Source: Laburnicola sp. R22_1
Lineage: Eukaryota; Ascomycota; Dothideomycetes; Pleosporales; Didymosphaeriaceae
NCBI GenBank assembly: GCA_014281115.1
Contig: JACONQ010000005.1
Coordinates: 1,488,001 to 1,552,000, forward strand
Direction of reading: 5' to 3'
Length of the DNA stretch: 64,000 nucleotides
Each line of letters opens with the position of its first letter. The stretch's first letter is position 1. Position numbers and translations under genes: made by a program. Below are positions 1 through 10,968 of the stretch, one piece after another. The notes below the pieces were generated by a model. That model saw nothing but the letters and a program-made list of their open reading frames with translations. It was not told where the DNA came from and did not search any database.

Positions 1-470
1 TGCGGAAAAGAAAAGGCCCCTAGCCATCTGGTCCACTGCCGGAAAGCACGAAGATGCTTCGCCAGCTGGCCCCAGCGACCCAGCGGGCCTCCAACGAACG
101 CCCGCGAGGGACAAAGTACCTTCGGCAGCTCCTCAGCTGCCCAGAGGACTTCGCCGCCTTTCTTGAGCTGACCAGCTCTGATGGGGCTTAATTGAAGAAG
201 CAAGTAAATATAACGTTCCCTTAGGGACAAGATCCTGCGCACATAGGCGCTAGACTAGACTTCTTACTTTACTCGCACGGAGGAGTTTAGGAGAGTTAAC
301 AGGCTTTTATAGAGCAGCTATTGCACGACCCGTCTCCCCCTTACGGGGAGAGACGCGTCCCCCATGCCCCACGGGAGGCCTATGTAGATAAAGGCTCTCA
401 GCCAAGTCTACTGGACGTAAATCAATTCTATCTATCTATCTATGATTACAGTTAACAGAACCTTGGAACT
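1..470 (+). mobile_element. Degraded 3' end of a Tad1-like LINE
   Basis: Frame 1 opens with a short CGKEKAPSHLVHC-like peptide, which resembles the C-terminal Cys/His motif of fungal non-LTR retrotransposon proteins. The reading then has to change frame to continue as a LINE-like C-terminus (KYLRQLLSCPEDFAAFLEL) that ends at a TAA near 189. The following sequence is non-coding and ends in four perfect CTAT units at 428-443, a plausible LINE tail. The frame change shows the copy is dead. The 5' part lies outside the window. The family assignment is by motif resemblance only. Confidence 0.55.
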
Positions 471-798
471 GCTCATAACCAACAGGCCGCTAGCATTAAA
501 ACTCTTTAGTGCAAGAGGAGGTCTTCTCTTGCCAAGGCTACGGTCCGATTTAGTTTTGGCTAGGGTGCTTAATGCCCGTATACCTGCATAAGCGCCTTGG
601 TTAGCTCGGGAGACTTGATCTTTGGTATGTGGCGAAGCCCAGCCAATTGCTAAGCGAATCTCCGTGAATTCTGTTCAGGCAGGTGGTTGCACCCGTGCCA
701 CATTCAAAATAAGCCCGTTCCCCGCATCCAACTTTCTCGCCGCAAATACAATCATCCTGTTTATTGAACTTCTGACCGCTACGCCGCATAACGACACC
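471..798. other. Intergenic, upstream of the first gene
   Basis: No gene, RNA or repeat is recognisable here. An open frame extends upstream of the ATG at 799 to 622, but it begins at a non-ATG codon and its composition does not look like coding sequence. The stretch probably holds the promoter and leader of the hypothetical gene. Confidence 0.4.
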
Positions 799-1377
799 AT
801 GACAACCAAATTCGTGGACATGGAGCCCCGTATTCGTATGGACCTCTTATACCGACTGCGTTGGGATCTCTTGGCCGACTTGCATGATATCAAGATTGCT
901 GTTGGGCCAGAGAATGAGGAGAGCGTGGTTCCCCTGTTCGACCAATCCTGCGTGGATGAAGACATCGCCGAGCCCGGCCTGAGCCGCATTGAGGTGGTCA
1001 GCGACGACTGTCTCCGAAGATATGAAAACTCGTTTGACGGAACCCCCGAGCCAGACGGCTACCAACCCCCGCCCTCTCTCATTATCAAGGCCGAAGACGG
1101 AGGATTCGTTACATTGAGGCAGTTTGTCACTGAAGTCCACGCTTATTTGAATGAGTACATGGACCATATTAAGCCAGCTATGCGTCAAATGTACACAATC
1201 TCTGTGGACGAGAGGATCTTCTTCCGGCGCATTTGGGCAAGGGGAACAGACGACGACGACGTTAGATTGACCGTCTGCCTGCTGCCCAAACTGAATTCGG
1301 CCTCTATGGAAGAGCAGTGGGCCACCCATCTACGCTACGCTCGAAAGCATGAAAATAAGCGCCGAGGCCGTCAATAG
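799..1377 (+). CDS. Hypothetical protein, 192 aa
   Basis: I do not recognise the family. The ATG at 799 was chosen because it has a good context (caccATGaca) and the protein-like composition starts there; a second ATG lies at 820. The protein is acidic in its middle, with a Pro-rich stretch (EPDGYQPPPSL) followed by an amphipathic segment (LRQFVTEVHAYLNEYMDHI) and a C-terminus rich in Arg and Lys. There is no signal peptide or membrane segment, so a cytosolic or nuclear location is likely. It is a single exon that ends in TAG. Its pattern resembles lineage-specific hypothetical proteins of Dothideomycetes, but that is an impression and not a search result. Confidence 0.55.
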   Translation: MTTKFVDMEPRIRMDLLYRLRWDLLADLHDIKIAVGPENEESVVPLFDQSCVDEDIAEPGLSRIEVVSDDCLRRYENSFDGTPEPDGYQPPPSLIIKAEDGGFVTLRQFVTEVHAYLNEYMDHIKPAMRQMYTISVDERIFFRRIWARGTDDDDVRLTVCLLPKLNSASMEEQWATHLRYARKHENKRRGRQ

Positions 1378-1621
1378 TCTGAAAAGGTGGCGGACCGGCC
1401 GGTACGCTGAGAACTAGGCTTCCAAAATTAGGGTCAATACACGGCTTGATATCCCACAGCGTAGATTACAAGGTTTTAAGGCAACCACTTCTCGCTCGAG
1501 ACCCATTACCCCGGCAGAGCTTGATATTGGGGGCGGGACCGGTCAGATGACTACATTGGGAAGAAATCCTAGCTGGACTCTACCATAGGTATGGTTCCGG
1601 GTACGGAGAAATTTGTACGCA

Positions 1622-1629
1622 GTATATAG
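1622..1629 (+). promoter_or_regulatory. TATA-like box of the chitinase gene
   Basis: The sequence gtatatag lies about 50 nt upstream of the chosen chitinase ATG at 1675. It is the only TATA-like element in 1378-1674, a stretch that otherwise shows no gene. Confidence 0.35.
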
Positions 1630-1674
1630 AACGTCGATGTGCCATGTGTATTTTCAGTTTGCCTCTTGAGCGTC

Positions 1675-4600
1675 ATGTCACTGCTATTCGTGATGATACG
1701 CCTTCTTCTTTGTCTCGTTCTTTCCAGCTTCGTAAAGGCACAGTTTAATCAGAGATGGACGTGGATGAATGTTCCAGACGCAAACGGGCAATTCGTGACG
1801 AAGGCCCTTTGGAGACCCGATAATGACCAGAACACACCCTACAGGGAATTTATGTTCCCCTCTGGTAACATCCAGTTGCAGTGAGTGCATTCCTGTCCGT
1901 CATTTGGAATACCTAGGTAGATGTGACTCTGATACTCTTCCAGATACAACTGCATCAAGATGCCTGCCATCTGTCGGAACGTACGGAACTGGCATGGCAA
2001 TGCAGCGTTATCATCATGGCACACACAGAGCCTATGGGCAGGCTGGTTCACATACGATATGGGGGCCTCCTCTCGGATATCAGGCCGGGGAGACCGACGT
2101 AGACAAGAGACCTGCCCTAGTACTTGGAAGGGCACCATCCTCAACCCAAGGTGTCCTGAGCGCGATCAGCCGCGAGTTGTGCCACCCCTGTACGATCTTT
2201 CCGGAAATGGAGTCACGGATATCGTTCCTCAGCCGATCCCTGGCAAGACTAGTCTCAGTATGGTGATTGCAGATGGGAGGGATAGCCAGTTTGCTGGCCA
2301 ATTGCAACCTTCTGGGCGCAAGTACACTTGCGATGAGTTCCCGCCCGCATCCTGGATCGAAGGTGGCGTCGGCATTGCAGGTACAGCAGATAGCCGACAA
2401 GCCACAACATATTGCGTGCCGTGGGCATTCAAATGCGATGATGACACCGATTCCAGAGGATCTGAGCAAAACTGGCAGGGTTTCATTCACGGTTTTCTGG
2501 GTGCGCACCTCGAAGCTAGACTGGCCAAAGATGATGCAAACTACCATTATGACACCCCAGTCGCGTTTAGGTTTCGTTACGATGACCAGAGCCCGGACGT
2601 CACCTGGGCAGCACGTATAGCAATGGACATAGACCCTGACACGGACACTCAGAACGAAATCAACCCGGGCACGCCATTCCAACGTCGCAGCAAGGCAGGC
2701 GCGACCCGCTTGGTGACAAATTTCGTACCTAACGGCAATGGCAGTATGGCTATCGAGTTGTCAAACGGCGAAGTTCACCGGACACATGAGCGTGGCGCCG
2801 AACGCCAAGCCCTCAAGCGGGTGAGGCAGCTGGCGCTCGAAGATGTTGAGCAGAACGGCTCCGATGTGAGCAACACGACCCAGAGTCCCGAATGGTAGGT
2901 TCCCAGGTCCTTATCATCCACGCTGCCATTGAAACGCTCACTGATGTGCCCTTTTAGGCACATCACTGCGGAAGATGTCGATCCTGCACTTAGCGTCTAC
3001 GGCCTCCAGACCCAACAAGACCCCGTCAATGCTATTGACATCATTGGATGGAGTAAGGAAATAATCTTGGGGCAAATTGGCACAAACAATACCGTGAGCA
3101 ACGAAACATTGCACAATAACACCGTATCACACGTTCGCAGGCATTTCCAGCATGTCCGACATGCAAATGAGAACGTCTCGCCTTACCGCCCCGGTCTGCA
3201 AAAGCGTTTGGACGGTCCAATCCAATGTGGCCCCGGTCAACCTTGCTTGGACGAATCATGCTGCAACAAGGAGGGCAAGTGCGGATACAAAGCAGCTCAC
3301 TGTGCACCAGAGAATTGTCTCTCAAACTGCAATGCGAAGGCCATGTGTGGCATAAACTCAGCGGACGGAAAGACGCCGTGTGGACTGAAATTATGCTGCT
3401 CCTACTACGGATGGTGCGGAACAGAGGACGTCCACTGCAAGGACCCAGAGCCTTTGATTGGCAAGACGTAAGCACACTTGTTTTTCTGAAAGCAGACTCG
3501 ACTCGCTTCTAACATGTACCAGGCCATGTCAACAGGGCTTTGGTTCTTGTGAGATCAAGCCATCACCGTCGTGCGGTACGGGTTCTGGCACGTCCAAAGC
3601 ACGTCGGATCGGATACTACCAGGGATGGAACACCCGTGAGCGCGTTTGCGACAAGGTCACCCCTCGGAAGATCAATACTCGTGGTCTGTCGCATTTGCTC
3701 TACGCTTTTGCCTTCTTTCACCCTCAGACTTTCGAGATGATGCCGATGAATTCCGATGATGTTCATCTGTACGGCGAGTTCACTGCACTCAAGCGTAATG
3801 GACTCCAGACCTGGATCGCAATCGGAGGCGTACGTAGTCAATCTTACAAAACGCTCATATTGCTAACAAAAAACAGTGGTCTTTCAACGATCCCGGCACC
3901 CCAACCTACAACGCTTACAGTGACATGGTCTCAACCCAAGCAAATCGGAGAGCCTTCATTCAATCCCTCATCAAGTTTATGGATACGTACGGCTTTCAGG
4001 GCGCTGACATTGATTGGGAATATCCTGCTGAGCCAGAGCGTGGAGGTCGCAAGGAAGATACGGACAACTTGGTTCTCCTCATGAAAGAGATGAAAGAACA
4101 ATTTTGAGGGCGCTACGGCAGCAGTCTCACCCTCGCTCCTGATTATTGGTACCTGCGTGGCTTCAAGCCAGCCGACATGCAGAACTACGTCGACTGGATG
4201 GGCTTCATGAGGTATGTGATTCACGGAGCGGTGAAGCGCTGTTCACGTGACACAGTGCGCTGACCGGGCATATAATTACGATCTTCACGGTCCATGGGAC
4301 ACAGACGTTAAAACATTGGGCTCTAAGGTGCGCCCCCAGACTGACATCACCGAGATTGAAAAGGGCCTAAAGCCGTTATGGTTTGATGGCGTCGATCCTG
4401 GTAAGATCGTTATGGGCCTCGCGTACTATGGACGTACGTATACACTAGCTGATGCCAGTTGTGGCAAGATGGGATGCAGCTTCATCCCTTACCAAGGGGG
4501 TGCGGCTGGCTCTTGTACAAACTTCCCTGGTATCCTCTCCAACCGCGAGATCAAGAGGATCATCAAGGACGAGGGGGTTACGCCATATCTCAACGAAACG

Positions 4601-6388
4601 GCCATGGTCAAATACTTTACGTACCAGGGTAATAGCTGGGTAGGCTATGACGATGCAGAGACTTACGCCATGAAAGAAGCCTTCGCGAACCAGTACTGTC
4701 TCGGTGGTATCATGATCTGGTCCATTGACTTCGATGATGAGACAGGTGTAGGCCTGGGGGAGGCGAACAACTACAAATCGCCAGAGTCTGCGACTATCAT
4801 CCCCATGGCACACACGACTGTTCCGAAGGGACAGACATTCACTCTTGGTTCTGGAGCAGCTACGGATATTCCCCGACTGCCTAACGGCGGAAACCAAAAC
4901 TCGCCCCAAGGGCCAGGCGCCGATAAGTGCGAGCAGTGCAGTTTCTTCCGTCTCATCACTTCCACATGCTGCGGCACAGGCGGATCTGTCGGCAACCCGG
5001 TTTTGATACCTGCAGGCGTCCCCACTCCAATGGATATCCCTCTTCCAGCAGGGTTTACTCCTCCCCAGTCATTCAAGGATCCTGACGGAAACACTATTCC
5101 TGCCAATCAACTGCTTCCTAAAGAGACCGTCATACCCAAAGGAACTGTGTTCACCCAACCTTTCGTCATCGGACCTGGAGGGTCGCTACGTGAAGGTGAG
5201 GGCGATGACCAAAGCTCCAACTCATCGAATCTGGTCTGGTTGTCTCCCGAGATTTGGAATCAACCCAACCCACAAGTGCAATGCTTTTTCCCCTGCACCT
5301 TTGTTCTGCCGCCTTACACCTCTTTCACCACAACCGTGGATTATCCACGTATCACGGTGACAGAGAGTGGGACGGTAAAGACAACCCTGACTTTCCCACC
5401 ATTGACAGTAAGTTCATGGGCGCCAAGAACAATTGTGGTTGGTGGAAGGAAGGGCTGCACCGAGACCGGCACTGCACCGTGCACTGATGTGGACGACAAT
5501 CGACGGACTTCCAGTGTTACAATCAGCTCGTCGACTACCTGGCCTTACATCACATACACCTCATCAGGCGTACGGCGCACAACCCGGCCAGAAGGAACCT
5601 CAACCAGCCGTGATCCTCAGAACAGCAACACCCCAGGTGAAGACGATGACGACGACGGCGGCTGCAAGCTCCCCTGGCCCCTCATATGCCCACCTCCACC
5701 GCCCAGGATCTCCATCCCCCTGATAACCATTTCGCATGGCATACCAAAGCCCACCACCATTCCCTGTGCCTGGCCAACTTTGAACTGCCCGAAACCCTCG
5801 CCTCCAGGGCCCGGTCCGAGACCTACTGGTGGCCCCATCCTCCCGCCTCCAGGCACGGAAGCAGAGGAAGAAAACGAAGAAGAAGAAGCCTGTGCCTTAC
5901 GGCCTGGATCCACCAAGATGGTCGGCGTGACCGTCACCGCAACGAGTGAGAAAACAGTCATCGTCACGCCCTCCTCCACGAAACCGGCACCCCCACCCGC
6001 CAAAACGCCCGATTTCAGCAAGGACAAAAAGCACTGCTACGACGGCCTTGGTCAGTGGACACGACGCGCGCGTATGATCGACAGCGCAGACAAGATGTGC
6101 GAACTGAGTCTCGCCGGCAAGACGCTGACGGAGAAGTACAACCCTGGGGAGGTGAAGCGGAAGTACTCTCGGATCGACTCCGAGATCATGCCAGTTGAGA
6201 TTCTTGCTTTTGTCGAGGTTGTTCCCGGCTCAGGCTGTGAGTGGGAGGTCGACGTCAATACGTGCAAGACACAGTTCAGAAAGATCATCGATCAGTGTGA
6301 TGAGGATGGGGAGAACCGGAAGCAAGGAGGGACTCTATCCGGAGACTGTTTGAATTGGCGATTGGATCCGAACCGAGACTACTCGTAG
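1675..6388 (+). pseudogene. Secreted GH18 chitinase with NucA/NucB-type nuclease domain and CBM18, interrupted
   Basis: Coding segments are 1675-1880, 1944-2894, 2958-3467, 3523-3829, 3877-4211 and about 4256-6388, joined by short GT-AG introns. Domains in order: a hydrophobic signal peptide (MSLLFVMIRLLLCLVLSS); a region with the NucA/NucB DNase signature (CDEFPPASWIEGG near 2330-2370, then an EQNWQG segment near 2465); Cys-rich CBM18-like chitin-binding repeats (about 3225-3450); a GH18 catalytic domain with ADIDWEYP at about 4006-4029; a Pro/Ser/Thr-rich linker; and a Cys-containing C-terminal domain. GH18 enzymes cleave beta-1,4-GlcNAc bonds, and the layout matches killer-toxin-like subgroup C chitinases. 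An in-frame TGA at 4105-4107 follows the catalytic motif, and the next intron (donor 4212) lacks an acceptor that keeps phase with the conserved GH18 reading. A 40-nt alternative intron (4216-4255) would stay in frame but adds foreign residues. This suggests a pseudogene or a defective allele; a sequencing error is possible. Confidence 0.75.
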
Positions 6389-6944
6389 TAGTCTTGTTGC
6401 AGACAATTCATCTTCTATTTTTTTTGCGAACAAAGCTGCATCCCGCAACTATACTACGGTAAAAGAAAATCTAGCTATAACCTTGTTTTCTGTGTACCAG
6501 CTCTGTGCGAAAATCTTGAATACATGTGATTATCTTCTATATATTGAATTAAAGTAGATCTTACCACATCGATACTTACTAGAAAGGAATTTTACACTAT
6601 TCAGGAAGAGAAACATCGCAGACCTTTTAGTATACGGTACAACGCTGTAAGGGAAAGCTGTGGGTGTGCTGAAAACACATTGAAAAAAGGTAAAGCAGAT
6701 TTTACACTATTAAGTAGGAGATAATTTAGGTTTTATTACACACTATTGCCCGATTACATGGCACTTTGCACCATCGCAAAGGTGGTTGGTATGATAAAAT
6801 GGTGGGTTACCCATGGAGGGGCTTAAGAGTCTGGAGCCCCACTTTTTCAGCCCCTCCCTACCTTCGCTCGCTTTCTCTATCTCAACACGTTCACTTTGTG
6901 ATACCCATTTCCCTCCATATTGAATGCTCCGCACGTTTTCCAGA
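6389..6944. other. 3' region of the chitinase and promoter of the reductase
   Basis: This stretch is A+T-rich and has no gene. The short motif ttttacactatt, or a close variant, recurs near 6590, 6699 and 6737. Pyrimidine-rich sequence precedes the next gene. Confidence 0.4.
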
Positions 6945-7903
6945 ATGGCACCCAAAACATGGACCAAGGAGACCTTCACCCTGAACACGGGTGCTAAGAT
7001 CCCCGCCATCGGCCTCGGAACATGGCAGTCGCAGCCCAACGAGGTCGGCGAAGCAGTCAAGGCCGCTCTCCAAGCTGGCTACCGACACATCGACACGGCT
7101 CTCGACTATGGCAACGAGCACGAAGTCGGCCAGGGGATCAAGGACTCCGGCGTTCCGCGAGAGGACATCTGGATTACGACTAAGCTGGACAACCCTTGGC
7201 ACAAGCGAGTCGAAGAGGGTATTACGAGCTCCTTGAAGAGTCTGGGCGTCGACTATGTGGACCTCTACCTCATGGTAGGTCCCCCCTTTCCCAATTGGCC
7301 CCCGACTACACGAAAATCCAGGAACTAACATGAACCCAGCACTGGCCTTGCTCGACCGACCCCGAAGACCTAAACAAGCACTACCCCGACTGGGACTTCC
7401 GCGACACGTGGCGGGAAATGCAAAAGCTGCCCTCCTCGGGCCGCGTGCGCAACATCGGCGTCTCCAACTTCGCCATCCGAAACCTCGACAAGCTCTTCGC
7501 CTCTCCCGACTTCAAAACAACCCCCGCCGTCAACCAAATCGAGCTGCACCCTAACAACCCGTCTCCCAAGCTCATCGACTACTGCAAAGAGAAGGGCATC
7601 CACTGCACTGCGTATTCGTGCTTGGGCTCCACCGGCTCGCCGCTGTATAAGAATGATAAGCTGAAGCTGATTGCGGAGAAGAAGGGCAAGACGGTGCAGC
7701 AGGTGCTGCTTATGTGGGGGTTGCAGAGGGGCACAAGTGTGATTCCTAAATCGGTTAGTGCTTCGAGAATTCAGGCTAACATTGAGGTCGATGGATGGGA
7801 GCTGGATGAGGAGGAGATGAAGACTATTAGCTCGTTGCCCGAGAGGTTTAAGGTTTGCGGGGATGACTGGTTGCCCGTTAAAGTCTTCTTCGGCGATGAG
7901 TAG
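6945..7903 (+). CDS. Aldo-keto reductase
   Basis: Two exons (6945-7274 and 7340-7903) with a 65-nt intron give a 297-aa protein. It has the AKR hallmarks: an N-terminal [12 protein letters not shown] strand, the catalytic region [11 protein letters not shown] with the tetrad Asp and Tyr, the tetrad Lys in ITTKLDN, the tetrad His in HWPCS directly after the intron, and a C-terminal [10 protein letters not shown] cofactor loop. Enzymes of this family reduce aldehydes and ketones with NADPH in the cytosol. Closest overall resemblance is to fungal Gcy1/glycerol dehydrogenase-like and xylose reductase-like members, but the substrate cannot be told from sequence. An ATG at 6924 would add seven residues; 6945 was chosen because MAPK starts the conserved part. 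The gene is convergent with the chitin deacetylase gene downstream. Confidence 0.9.
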
Positions 7904-8308
7904 ACGCTGGCACGTGTGCAGAAATTGCGAGATGGGGCTTGAAAAATTAAATATACTATATAGCGCAATGAAATGAAATGAAATTCACAGGTACCCTTGT
8001 TTCTTCACATTCATGACACGCAGCCCTAAGCGCAGACTGCCTGCACCAAGACCAACGCGGACCAGAAACTATCAAACAAACTACAATAAAGGTATATGGA
8101 TTATAGAATATCTTAACTCCAATTAATTTTGCAAAATTTACCTTACAACATGCCATCTCATCTTCTACATACACATCATCCCCTCGCAGCGTTATACAAT
8201 GAACTGAACAGTACGCGACGCCAACACGACTCCACATACACATCATCCGTTCACCCCACCCTACTCATCAACCATCACTCCAAATCCCCAGACCATCACA
8301 TCAAACTC
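7904..8308. other. Convergent intergenic tail region
   Basis: This 405-bp stretch separates the 3' ends of the aldo-keto reductase (plus) and chitin deacetylase (minus). It is A+T-rich and probably holds both polyadenylation regions. No gene was seen. Confidence 0.5.
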
Positions 8309-10015
8309 CTAAAACCAGCAGCGACCATACTGCCGACGGCAACCCACAGCACAGAACAGGATATTAGTACCACAATGTCCAAACAAGCTGCAGCACTGCG
8401 AACCAGGACATGTTTTCCCCCCATTAGCCGGGCCACACCTCCCATTGGTGCTCACATTCGAGGGCGCAGAAGTCTGCGCCGGCGGCGGCGTGGTAGTCGT
8501 AGAGGTAGGGCGCACCGAGGTGACGAGGCTGGAAGGGGGGCTGACGACAGCCGACGACGAGGCAGCCGAAGCCGAAGTGCTAGAACCAGGAGACGAAGCG
8601 CCGTCGCACGTTCCAAAGACGCTCTGGCAGCCGGTGCCGCAGTGGTCAGGACTGGTGCCGCACCAGCCGGCTGAGGAGCAGCAGTTTCCAAACTCAGAGC
8701 CCTGGCACATAGATCCAGTTGAGCCACCGCAGCGGCCATCGGTAGACACGGCTGTCGGGGTGGCAGTGGGCGCACCGGAGGATGCGGCGGTAGCCGAGAC
8801 GGTCGCAGATGACGACGACACGATCTGGCCCGAGGACGCGCGGTACCAGTTCGCCTCTGGGTCACCCAAGCACTCGCCGACCGTAACACCGCGGTAGCCG
8901 TTCTCCTGGATGACCTGGAGCATGTACGCGGTAAGGTTGTAGGCAGTCTGTTCATGGATATCGTGCGCAATGGCAAGGAAAGCATCCGTTTCAACGTTAT
9001 CGTTTTGGAAGAACCCGCCGAATCTGTCCTTTGCGTTCTGGATCAGATTAGGAGTGAGGTTGTTGTAGTCTATACTTTGTCAGTTTGAAGGATTTCGGAC
9101 ATTTCAACCGGAGTATCAACGCACCATCAGTATCAACGTCAAAGTAAGTGACTACATATCCAAGATCCTGCATGTCCTTTGTGCACCCAGATGCCTCCGA
9201 GCAAGAGGAGTACGGCGGACGCATGTATGTAGGGAACTTCTGGATCACGTTGCGGATAGCCATCTCGTTGCGGACCATCTGGTCGATACGCTGCGCAGAG
9301 GTGATAGCAGAGAGATCCTGGTGAGACCATGTGTGACTGGCGATTTGGTGACCCTCAGCCAACGTTCTCGACAAGATGGCCGGCCATGGGGTTGAAGCAT
9401 CATCGATGGCGCCCTTGCCGTTATTGTTACCGGTGACGAAGAATGTTGCTTTCATGTTGTATTGCTGGAACAGGTCGAGGACGTGCTCTGTGTAGATGTA
9501 TGGGCCATCGTCGTAGGTGACGGCCACGGTTCCAGGCTCAACGCAGTCGTAAATACCACTGCCGCCATAAACCTGGTTCCCGAGCTTGTTTCGAGCAATA
9601 GTGCGCGTGTCGTCACCGTTAGGAACCTTGTTGGCATCACAGCCTGAGCCGAAGTTGATTTGGCATCCGGGGGCATTGCAGTATTCCGGTGTGTTCCCAC
9701 ACCATCCCTGGAATGATCAGTACATTAACGGACAGCTAATAGAGAAGGACGTACAGATTCAGAGCAGCAATATCCCTCAGCGCAGCTCGCACCTCCTGCC
9801 GAAGGACCACACTGTCCGCCCGTGTTGTCAGACTGGCGCTTGGTAAATGCATGCCTTGAAGGAGAAGAAGCAGCACGTCGCAGAACGGGACCCATGAAGT
9901 CATCCCTCTTCACGGCGGGCCCCAATCCAAAGATTTTCGGGGCACCCGGAACAGCACCGTGAGCGGCCACTGATGCCGCCAAAGAAGAGACGACCAAGGT
10001 CTCCGAGAAACGCAT
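8309..10015 (-). CDS. Secreted chitin deacetylase with three CBM18 modules
   Basis: Three exons on the minus strand (10015-9755, 9707-9125, 9069-8309) encode 534 aa. Residues 1-19 form a signal peptide (MRFSETLVVSSLAASVAA), followed by a basic KR-containing propeptide-like stretch. CBM18 number one lies at about 70-110 and is split by intron 1 (QCGPSAGGASC ... GWCG). A NodB polysaccharide deacetylase domain follows: TYDDGP (metal-binding Asp), SHTWSHQDL (the His pair) and RPPYSS. Two more CBM18 modules (RCGGSTGSMC, RCGPANGGKTC) close the protein after Ser/Thr/Pro-rich linkers. The enzyme converts chitin to chitosan, at the wall or in secretion, which can alter wall recognition and protect against chitinases. 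The chitinase gene lies about 2 kb away on the other strand. The fold and activity class are secure; the biological target is inferred. Confidence 0.92.
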
Positions 10016-10363
10016 AATTGCGGGAAGATTATTATGTAAATGAAAAAGCGAGGGTCGGTCGACGCAGTCGATTAACAATTAAAAGAAGGACTCTATAGCG
10101 AGTCGTAAGTGATAAGCGAATGACAACCGTCTTGACGAGCAAAGATGGATGAAAAGAAAGCACACCCAGAGAGGCGGCCGCGATCCTTATACAGCATACG
10201 ATAACGCCTAGGCAGGCAGTTGTGGATCTGGAGCTTGTCCCTGGTGCCGCCGCAGGCCGAGCGGTCCTCTAAGTAAACTATTGTTACATACGACAAACAC
10301 TACCCGGCCCTAGACGAAGATAGATAAGGTTCCTTAATACGATCTCGGCACGAGGACCCCACT
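10016..10363. other. Promoter side of the deacetylase gene
   Basis: No gene, RNA or clear repeat is visible. It spans the upstream region of the minus-strand deacetylase gene up to the MITE-like element. Confidence 0.4.
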
Positions 10364-10968
10364 CACATGTGGGCACAAGTTAATAGGCAGGCCTCTAAAT
10401 AATAGTGGGTAGGCCTATAAGCTATATATAGAATAGTTGCTTAATAGAATTTATATAGTAGTAGCACTATTAAATTAGTAAGTAAGGCTACTTAAAATAA
10501 ATACTAACTATAAAATAAATCCTTTATTATTATTTTAATTTTAATACCTAGTGCTACTAGTAGTATTAACGCGTACTAGTATTTAGCGTTAACATATACT
10601 TAGTAGTGTTAATACGTATATTATTAATAACTTTATTAATTATTACTATAAGATTACTATAAAATATCCCCCTTTTTACGCTCTTTTTAATTACTAAGCA
10701 GGGGGCTCTGCTTTTTTTATCATATTATTTAAGATGAAAGCCTTTGTCGTCCTACCCATAGGTAGATACTAGTAAATTAACGCCACACACATAAAATATA
10801 GTAATTATTTAATTTCTATATATCTTTATACTATGCTATAATTAATAAAATAGATTTTTATAGTGCTACTACTATATAGATTCTACTAAGCAACTATCCT
10901 ATATACAGCTTATAGGCCTACCTGCTATTATTTAGAGGCCTGCCTATTAACTCGTGCCTCACATGCGC
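10364..10968. mobile_element. MITE-like element with long terminal inverted repeats
   Basis: The left end (about 10364-10475) and right end (about 10858-10968) are inverted copies over about 110 bp with roughly nine in ten positions matching. Shared landmarks are ttaataggcaggcctctaa, aggcctataagct, atagttgctta and tagtagtagcacta. The 0.6-kb unit holds no coding sequence and is A+T-rich inside, so it is non-autonomous. The target duplication could not be fixed. A short SINE-like element sits inside it. Confidence 0.75.
10668..10790 (+). mobile_element. SINE-like short retroelement, 5'-truncated copy 1
   Basis: This 123-bp insert is flanked by the 9-bp direct repeat ATAAAATAT (10659-10667 and 10791-10799). 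It shares its 3' part with the copies at 19081-19190 and 42752-43035, including the hairpin AGCAGGGGGCTCTGCT followed by a T-run, and it ends in cgccacacac. The 5' ends differ among copies and the 3' end is constant, as expected of reverse-transcribed insertion. Confidence 0.7.

Noticed and set aside
8445..8897. Long plus-strand open frame opposite the chitin deacetylase
   Set aside because: It is antisense to the CBM18-rich end of the deacetylase; the repetitive Ser/Thr/Pro codons there keep the other strand open.
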